Shown: positions 59,502 through 64,000 of the stretch, piece by piece
How positions within the stretch are numbered: the stretch's first letter is position 1
Layout of the letters: each line of letters opens with the position of its first letter
Assembly (NCBI GenBank): GCA_018057705.1
Contig: JAGPDF010000009.1
Coordinates: 33,816-97,815 of the forward strand
Reading direction: 5' to 3'
Length of the DNA: 64,000 nt
From: Thermoanaerobaculia bacterium
Lineage (GTDB): Bacteria; Acidobacteriota; Thermoanaerobaculia; Multivoradales; JAGPDF01
Translations under genes and position numbers: made by a program
The notes under the pieces: model-generated
The model's database searches: none
Told to the model about the DNA's origin: nothing
Seen by the model: the letters and a program-made list of their open reading frames with translations, nothing else

Positions 59502-59957
59502 TTAGTCCCAGAATCTGTGAGGATTCGTTCCCTGGATGACATCTTCGAGATTCGTATCGCCTTCGTCGCGTTTGACGTGTTGGTCTTCGAGCAACATCGA
59601 GTGTTCGATCGGCACCCAATGTTGACGAACATACGCTTGCGCGCGCTCCTTGATCGTCGCTTCGAGAGGCTTTCTCGGAACAAGCGCGACAATCACCACG
59701 CAGTCGAGGGCCTCAGCTGCACGCCTCAGCGTGGAGAGCTCAATCGTCCCTCTGGCTTCGGATTGTTCGAGTGCAGTGACTGAGGGCTGGCGGATTCCCA
59801 TTCGCGTCGCGAGTTGTGCCGTGGTCATACCCAAGGCTTCGCGGATGGCCCTGATCCACCCACGGTTCGGAGGCGAGTATCGATCGATTGGCTGCATCTG
59901 AGCGAATCGCGAGTCCAATCGCCTACGCGACTGGGCTGCAAGGCTTGAGCTTCTCAT
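59502..59957 (-). CDS. HTH protein (mobile mystery protein A)
   Basis: I chose ATG 59957 over GTG 59966; 151 aa. A helix-turn-helix lies in WIRAIREALGMTTAQLATRMGIRQPSVTALEQSE, followed by TIELSTLRRAAEALDCVVIVALVPRKPLE, the mobile mystery A layout. It lies directly upstream of the Fic gene with 2 bp between. It probably represses the pair and acts as antitoxin-like partner. Base composition nearby is AT-richer than average, as expected for imported DNA. Confidence 0.88.
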   Translation of the reverse strand: MRSSSLAAQSRRRLDSRFAQMQPIDRYSPPNRGWIRAIREALGMTTAQLATRMGIRQPSVTALEQSEARGTIELSTLRRAAEALDCVVIVALVPRKPLEATIKERAQAYVRQHWVPIEHSMLLEDQHVKRDEGDTNLEDVIQGTNPHRFWD

Positions 59958-60272
59958 AGTTTGCACTCTATCAAGTATTCTACGGAGATAGGCCGCATTC
60001 GATGAAATACATAAGACCTATCGGCTGCAGCCTATGTTACGAGGGGTTGAAATAGAGTCCGATCTATTCAATGTCCTCCATGAAGATGCTGGCCGGACTC
60101 AGGCACAGAGAAGAGTAGGGACCGACCCAGTTGAGACGAGGCTTCGCGATGCTGGCAGTTCGGCTCTAGCTATCGAGTTGGAGCAGCTGTGGTTGCGGGG
60201 GCTGTCTGGCACTCGATGCGCCGCCCTCAGGGACGAGGTCCTGCTGAGCCTCCAAGCGGGTGAGAGCGGAGG

Positions 60273-60404
60273 CCGGATCGTTTCGCGCGCAGGAGACCGG
60301 TGTCCACATCCCGCCGCCTACCCCGTGGCCGCCGTGCTTCCCAAGGCGGCCGCTTACGGGGTGCGGGATCGGGACCCGGGACTCCGAGCACGAAACGACC
60401 CCGG
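60273..60404. repeat. 132-bp near-palindromic element
   Basis: Left arm from CCGGATCGTTTCG and right arm ending CGAAACGACCCCGG are inverted copies with small gaps. Inner arms are ACCCCGT/ACGGGGT and GGCCGCC/GGCGGCC around a short loop near 60338. It can form a long extended hairpin in DNA or RNA. It has no coding signal I trust. It may be a MITE-like element, an attachment or replication-type structure, or a structured RNA. It lies in the gap between the HTH/Fic pair and the TetR gene; 59958-60272 shows only weak open frames. Confidence 0.75.
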
Positions 60405-60538
60405 TCTGATCTCAAGGGGGAGGGCACGCGCCCTCCCCTCGGGCCGCGGGCAGAGCCCGACGGCCCTCACGGTCTGATCTCAAGGGGGAGGGCACGCGCC
60501 CTCCCCTCGGGCCGCGGGCAGAGCCCGACGGCCCTCAC
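60403..60538. repeat. Perfect 68-bp tandem duplication with paired hairpins
   Basis: Two identical 68-bp units (60403-60470 and 60471-60538) are adjacent without a spacer. Each has a perfect 9-bp stem (GGGGAGGGC / GCCCTCCCC, loop ACGC) and a second near-perfect stem (GGGCCGCGGGC / GCCCGACGGCCC). They follow the 132-bp palindrome. They could be REP-like units or tandem terminators. They are not a CRISPR because there are no spacers. Confidence 0.85.
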
Positions 60539-60633
60539 CCCTCCGCGGTCGCTCGCTTGCGCTCGCTCCGGTGGGCTCACGCAGGAAAGCGGAGGCGGAG
60601 TCTCGCGGACGATGGCTGCGTTTCCAGAAGCGA

Positions 60634-60641
60634 ACGATCGT
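60634..60641. promoter_or_regulatory. Palindrome near TetR gene start
   Basis: ACGATCGT lies 15 bp before GTG 60656, next to TATTTT (possible -10). Its position fits an operator for the TetR protein, but it is short. Confidence 0.35.
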
Positions 60642-60655
60642 GCTATTTTCGCGAG

Positions 60656-61252
60656 GTGAGCAAGGGCGACAGCACTCGCGAAGCGATCCTGCAGGAGGGG
60701 CTCGCTCTGGCCAGCCGGATCGGCTTCGAGCCGCTGTCGATCGGTGTGCTGGCCAAGACCGTCGGTATGTCGAAGAGCGGGCTCTATGCGCACTTCCTTC
60801 ACAAGGAGGACCTGCAGCTCGCGGTCCTGCGCAAGGCGGAAGAGCTGTTCACCGCGACGGTCGTGCGGCCGGCGCTCGCGGCGCCGCGCGGCGAGCCACG
60901 CCTGCGCGCCCTGTTCGAGCTCTGGCTGCGCTGGGCCGAGGCCGATTGTCTCCCCGGGGGCTGCGTCTTCATCTCGGCGGCCAACGAGTTCGACGATCGG
61001 CCGGGGGCCGTGCGGACCTATCTGGTCGAGAGCCAGGAGCGCTGGCTCACCGGCCTCGCTCGCGCGGCCGAGATCGCGATCGAGCAGGGGGACTTCCGCA
61101 GCGGCCTCGACGCCCGGCAGTTCGCGCACGATTTCTACGCCGTCTTTCTCGCCTACAACCACTTTCGCCGGCTGATGCACGACCCGGACGCCGAGCGCCG
61201 AGCGCGCGTGGCCTTCGAGGCCCTGCTCGTCGCCGCACAGTCCACCACCTGA
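60656..61252 (+). CDS. TetR-family regulator
   Basis: GTG 60656; 198 aa. The N-terminal HTH is TREAILQEGLALASRIGFEPLSIGVLAKTVGMSKSGLYAHFLHKEDLQLAVL. The C-terminal ligand-binding part contains GGCVFISAANEFDDRPGAVR. It probably represses the downstream alpha/beta hydrolase gene (25 bp away) or a nearby target; the ligand is unknown. The gene begins after the palindrome/tandem-repeat region. Confidence 0.92.
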   Translation: MSKGDSTREAILQEGLALASRIGFEPLSIGVLAKTVGMSKSGLYAHFLHKEDLQLAVLRKAEELFTATVVRPALAAPRGEPRLRALFELWLRWAEADCLPGGCVFISAANEFDDRPGAVRTYLVESQERWLTGLARAAEIAIEQGDFRSGLDARQFAHDFYAVFLAYNHFRRLMHDPDAERRARVAFEALLVAAQSTT

Positions 61253-61277
61253 GCCCGATCCCGTGGAGCGCCCACCC

Positions 61278-62225
61278 ATGTCGAATCCGCCCGCCTCGAA
61301 AAGCACGATCGGTCGTACCCTTCCGCTGGCGCCCTCGCCGCTGCGCTGGCTACTGGGAGGTGCCAGCCGCCTCTCACCAGGTTGGACGTCGGCCTGGGCC
61401 GCACGACAGTTTCTGCGCCCTCGCCGGCGGCCGGTGAACGGCAGGGTGCCGGGCGGCGCGAGCGGCGCGGGCGGCGCCGGCGCCAGGCGGCGAGACGTCT
61501 CGTTCGAGGTGGATGGCGTGGCGATCGCGGCGACGCATTGGGGAGCCGTCGGAGCCGCGCGGGGTGCCCTGCTGGTGCACGGTTGGGAAGGGCGGGGCGA
61601 GCAGCTCGCGCCGTTCGCCGAGCTCCTGGCTCGCCGCGACTACCAGGGCCTGACGTTCGACTTTCCGGCCCACGGCTCGTCGGGCGGCAGCAGCACCAAC
61701 TTTGTCGAGATGGCGGCCGTGCTGCGCGCCGCCGCCGAGCGCCTGGCGGAGCTCCGCGCCACGGCGGACGGAGTGCCGCGGCTGGACGCCGTCATCGCCC
61801 ATTCCGCCGGCTGCGTCGCGACCCTGGTCGCGCGCGAGCGCGGCCTCGACGTCGATCGCCTGGTCTTCGTCGCGTCGCCGGCGGACCTGGGCGGCTTCGG
61901 CGACGTCTTCGCGACGGTGCTCGGCCTGTCGCCCGAAGTTCGCCGGCGCCTGCAGGCCCGCATCGAGCAGCGGATCGGCGTGACCTGGGAGGCGATCGCC
62001 CCCGAACGCGTCGCGCGGCGTCTGCCGCCGCGGCCGACGCTCGTCCTGCACGACGCCGCGGACCGCGAAGTCGACCTCGAGCATGGCCGGCGCCTCGCGG
62101 CGGCGCTCGCAGGCAGCGAGCTCGCGGTCACTTCGGGTTTAGGCCACAACCGGATCCTGCGCGACCCCGAAGTCCTGCGCCAGGCGCTCGAGTTCCTGGA
62201 GCGAGCCTCGACGCGGGCTTGCTGA
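61278..62225 (+). CDS. Alpha/beta hydrolase
   Basis: ATG 61278 follows GGAG; the frame extends to GTG 61263. The 315-aa protein has a Gly/Ala-Ser-Gly 9-bp repeat at about residue 60, then LLVHGWEGRGEQLAPF (oxyanion region), VIAHSAGCVATLVARE (nucleophile Ser), LVLHDAADREVDLEHGRRL (Asp) and GLGHNRILRD (His). No signal peptide. It is probably a cytoplasmic esterase or similar, in the same unit as TetR. Confidence 0.9.
   Translation: MSNPPASKSTIGRTLPLAPSPLRWLLGGASRLSPGWTSAWAARQFLRPRRRPVNGRVPGGASGAGGAGARRRDVSFEVDGVAIAATHWGAVGAARGALLVHGWEGRGEQLAPFAELLARRDYQGLTFDFPAHGSSGGSSTNFVEMAAVLRAAAERLAELRATADGVPRLDAVIAHSAGCVATLVARERGLDVDRLVFVASPADLGGFGDVFATVLGLSPEVRRRLQARIEQRIGVTWEAIAPERVARRLPPRPTLVLHDAADREVDLEHGRRLAAALAGSELAVTSGLGHNRILRDPEVLRQALEFLERASTRAC
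61455..61481 (+). repeat. 9-bp tandem repeat in alpha/beta hydrolase
   Basis: Units ggcgcgagc / ggcgcgggc / ggcgccggc encode GAS-GAG-GAG between the N-terminal extension and the fold core. In-frame. Confidence 0.65.
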
Positions 62226-62292
62226 AGGGTCGGGGTCAGGGCCGGCTGTGAGCAGGCGAATTCCGCCGCGGCCTCGTAGACCGGGAAGACCC

Positions 62293-62643
62293 ATGCGACG
62301 CCGATTCCATCTCTTCGGCTGCCTCCTGCTGCTGCTCGCGCTCGCGGGCTGCGCCGAGAGCGACCGCGCCTGGATGGAACCCACTCTGAGGAACGATCTC
62401 AAAGTGCTCCGCGATCTCATCGATCAGTACCGAGGCGACCAGGGGCATCTCCCGCCGACGCTCGGAACCCTCGTCGACAAGGGATACATCCGCCTGATCC
62501 CCTACGATCCGATCACCCGGCGCAACGACACCTGGATCGAAATTCGCGAGCCCACCGAGTCCGGCTGTGTCCCCGGAATCGTGGACGTCCGCTCCGGCGC
62601 GCCCGGACGCGCGCGCGACGGCACGCGCTATGCCGACTGGTGA
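62293..62643 (+). CDS. GspG-like lipoprotein
   Basis: ATG 62293; 116 aa. Lipobox LALAGC after a leucine-rich core. The mature part is LRNDLKVLRDLIDQYRGDQGHLPPTLGTLVDKGYIRLIPYDPITRRNDTW, which resembles the pseudopilin GspG of type II secretion but with a lipoprotein signal instead of a prepilin leader. It may be a pseudopilin-derived periplasmic protein; the function is unknown. Confidence 0.75.
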   Translation: MRRRFHLFGCLLLLLALAGCAESDRAWMEPTLRNDLKVLRDLIDQYRGDQGHLPPTLGTLVDKGYIRLIPYDPITRRNDTWIEIREPTESGCVPGIVDVRSGAPGRARDGTRYADW

Positions 62644-62692
62644 GGAATCTGCCGAGGGCGGCAGAGGGTCGAAGGCGAAAGATCCGCGCATG

Positions 62693-63031
62693 CTAGCCAT
62701 AGAAGATCGGCTCGGCGTCGACCACCGGCAGCAGCTCCGCGATGTCGGTCGTGGCTGCGTACTTGTCGAAGCGATGCCATTTGAGGTTGCGGTCCCGCCA
62801 GTAGAGGGCCCATCGCCGAGAAGTCATGTCGAACCGGAACTTCGCGACGTCGTGGTCGCGACGAATCGTCGCGTCTTGCCAGTCCGGCCGGCGTTCCGAA
62901 ATGTAGGCGAACTGCTTCTCGAGCCGATAGACGCTCTCGAGCTCGTGGCGAATCTCGGGCCGCAGGCGTTGGGCACAATAGTTCCGGAGCGCGATCTCCG
63001 CCCGGCGCTTCTCGATGTCGGTCATCGGCAT
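62693..63031 (-). CDS. DUF3024-type protein, 112 aa
   Basis: ATG 63031 or 63025. MTDIEKRRAEIALRNYCAQRLRP and LYWRDRNLKWHRFDKYAATTDIAELL are the recognisable DUF3024 pattern. No known function and no membrane segment. Confidence 0.85.
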   Translation of the reverse strand: MPMTDIEKRRAEIALRNYCAQRLRPEIRHELESVYRLEKQFAYISERRPDWQDATIRRDHDVAKFRFDMTSRRWALYWRDRNLKWHRFDKYAATTDIAELLPVVDAEPIFYG

Positions 63032-63120
63032 GGTGGGCTCAGGGTACCGTATCGCTCCACTGCGCGGTGCCGGCCTGCTGCATCCTCATCGCAGTGCAGT
63101 CCAAGGAAATGGCCCGGGTG

Positions 63121-63714
63121 CTACAGGTTGCGAACGAGCCATAGCTCGCACGCGTCGAGCGCATCCTTGAATCCATCCTTCACCAGGTTGAGCGAAAGCT
63201 CGCTGAGGGTGACCGCCCAAGCGCCGATCCGCGTCCAGGCGCTGGCTCGGGTCAGGGTCGGTGTGCAGTTGTCGCACCCTGAGTGCGGCGCCCCAGGTTC
63301 CGACCACAGTATCGAACCAGGTCCGACGAACCGGAGCCCGCTGGCACCGCTGGCACCGCTGCCACCTGAGCAGGAGTAGTCGAACACGAGACCCTGCCCC
63401 TCGACTCGAGCCCTCGAGAGCTTGCAGGAGTTTCCCATTCGGAAGGCCAACGACGGGTGCTCACCTCCCTGCACCCGCGCTCGCGGAATGAGTCGTTGCT
63501 GGTACCACGTGCCCGCGAACTCCGCGATGACTTCGGCAGGCCCCTCGAGTGGCATCTCCTGAAGCGGCCCATGCCGCGCATCCAGGTTCCAATAGAAAGC
63601 CACGAGGGGCCAGGTCACCAGCAGCAGGGCGAGCCCGCTCATCAGCGCAAGAAGCCGCAGGATCGATCTTCTCCACCGCGAGAATCGAGAGGGTTCTTTC
63701 GGTGTCGCAGGCAT
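63121..63714 (-). CDS. Membrane-anchored protein of unknown function, 197 aa
   Basis: ATG 63714 follows GGGAG (an in-frame codon upstream at 63720 is less likely). A transmembrane helix lies at about 20-42 (LRLLALMSGLALLLVTWPLVAF). It is followed by a soluble part with IAEFAGTWYQQRLI and CKLSRARVEGQGLVFDYSCSGGSGAS, where a GAS-GAS tract comes from 9-bp repeats (63341-63367). Family not recognised. Confidence 0.7.
   Translation of the reverse strand: MPATPKEPSRFSRWRRSILRLLALMSGLALLLVTWPLVAFYWNLDARHGPLQEMPLEGPAEVIAEFAGTWYQQRLIPRARVQGGEHPSLAFRMGNSCKLSRARVEGQGLVFDYSCSGGSGASGASGLRFVGPGSILWSEPGAPHSGCDNCTPTLTRASAWTRIGAWAVTLSELSLNLVKDGFKDALDACELWLVRNL
63341..63367 (-). repeat. 9-bp tandem repeat
   Basis: Three units of the ctggcaccg type on the + strand encode GAS-like triplets on the minus strand (SGGSGASGASG). 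Confidence 0.6.
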
Positions 63715-63880
63715 ACTCACGCTCCCTGCAAGGTCTGGCGGCCAGCTACGACGCCCCGAAGCGCCTCCCTGAAGAGACTCCCAGAAATGCTAGCCGATTC
63801 TCATCGTCGGGCGAGAAGAGGGGCAACTGCCGATCTCGAGGCGAGCTCTGTCGCTGCCACACGGAGAGCTGCCCTCAGCG

Positions 63881-64000
63881 GTGCCAGACGATTTCCCGGG
63901 CTGGTACGCCGGGGACACGCTCCAGCCCGGGGGGATCGGCTGGATGGTCGCAGCGGGGCCGACGGGCTTCAGCATGTCCCCGGCTGCGGGGGGCGATCGC
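63881..64000 (+). CDS. Possible partial gene at right edge
   Basis: A + strand frame from GTG 63881 encodes PDDFPGWYAGDTLQPGGIGWMVAAGPTG and runs off the window. Aromatic residues and GC-rich third positions look coding, but there is no clear start and the opposite strand also has an open frame. Low certainty. Confidence 0.3.
   Translation, partial: MPDDFPGWYAGDTLQPGGIGWMVAAGPTGFSMSPAAGGDR

Noticed and set aside
60034..60477. 147-codon frame running through the palindrome and repeats
   Set aside because: It crosses the palindrome and tandem repeat, has no domain and no ribosome site; only a weak chance that the first ~80 residues were ever coding.
60403..60538. Possible CRISPR array
   Set aside because: The two 68-bp repeats are directly adjacent with no spacers and no cas genes are present.
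63790..63975. Minus-strand frame at the right edge
   Set aside because: No motif and Pro/Ser-rich; the opposite frame with aromatic residues looks more like coding, though neither is certain.

Overview
The window reads as a piece of a high-GC, Gram-negative-type chromosome. Signs are lipoprotein signal peptides, a TonB-like protein, an outer-membrane-barrel-like protein and large secreted beta-rich proteins. Gene order, the recurrent 'DGFESGD...WSA' tag and several lineage-flavoured secreted domains suggest an Acidobacteriota relative (Thermoanaerobaculia/Holophagae-like). This is an inference from protein style only; there is no rRNA or other phylogenetic marker in the window and I see no tRNA.

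Region 1 (1-25772, + strand) is one long tightly packed block. A run of very large exported proteins comes first: a DUF11 protein cut by the left edge, a 591-aa secreted protein, a 2850-aa giant and a 1289-aa Calx-beta/beta-propeller protein. It is followed after about 17 bp by five GT4-type glycosyltransferases, one ExoA-like GT2 and an O-antigen-ligase-like membrane protein with TPRs. Most glycan genes overlap or abut, so the block looks like a surface-protein plus exopolysaccharide operon.

Region 2 (25777-29488) holds a parvulin-type lipoprotein, an ABC-F ATPase (both minus) and a small protein. Region 3 (29650-31527) is a visibly AT-richer island with integron attC sites but no integrase (a CALIN): a SUKH/SMI1 gene, an SGNH hydrolase and a small KOW-like protein. 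Region 4 (31667-38000) is accessory: TspO, an alpha/beta hydrolase, an ArsR/SRPBCC pair with a palindromic operator over the start codon, a RHH/PIN toxin-antitoxin pair, a TonB-like protein, VOC and SnoaL-like enzymes and gene remnants.

Region 5 (38208-50665) contains a periplasmic-propeller HD-GYP protein, a UvrA-family gene overlapping an FHA-RDD membrane protein, a MauE-like/thioredoxin-like pair, a probable outer-membrane protein and an RNB ribonuclease. Region 6 (50651-58845) has a LuxC-type acyl-CoA reductase, secreted proteins, a VOC gene plus its decayed copy, GNAT, small membrane proteins and a heparinase-II/III-like exported protein. Region 7 (58912-64000) has a 'mobile mystery' A/B pair (HTH + Fic), a 132-bp near-palindrome followed by a perfect 68-bp tandem duplication, then TetR, an alpha/beta hydrolase, a GspG-like lipoprotein and a DUF3024 gene.

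The most unusual items are the giant-protein/glycan operon with its shared C-terminal module and tag, the integrase-less cassette island, the palindrome plus tandem hairpin repeat, and a recurring in-frame 9-bp minisatellite found in at least seven coding tracts.
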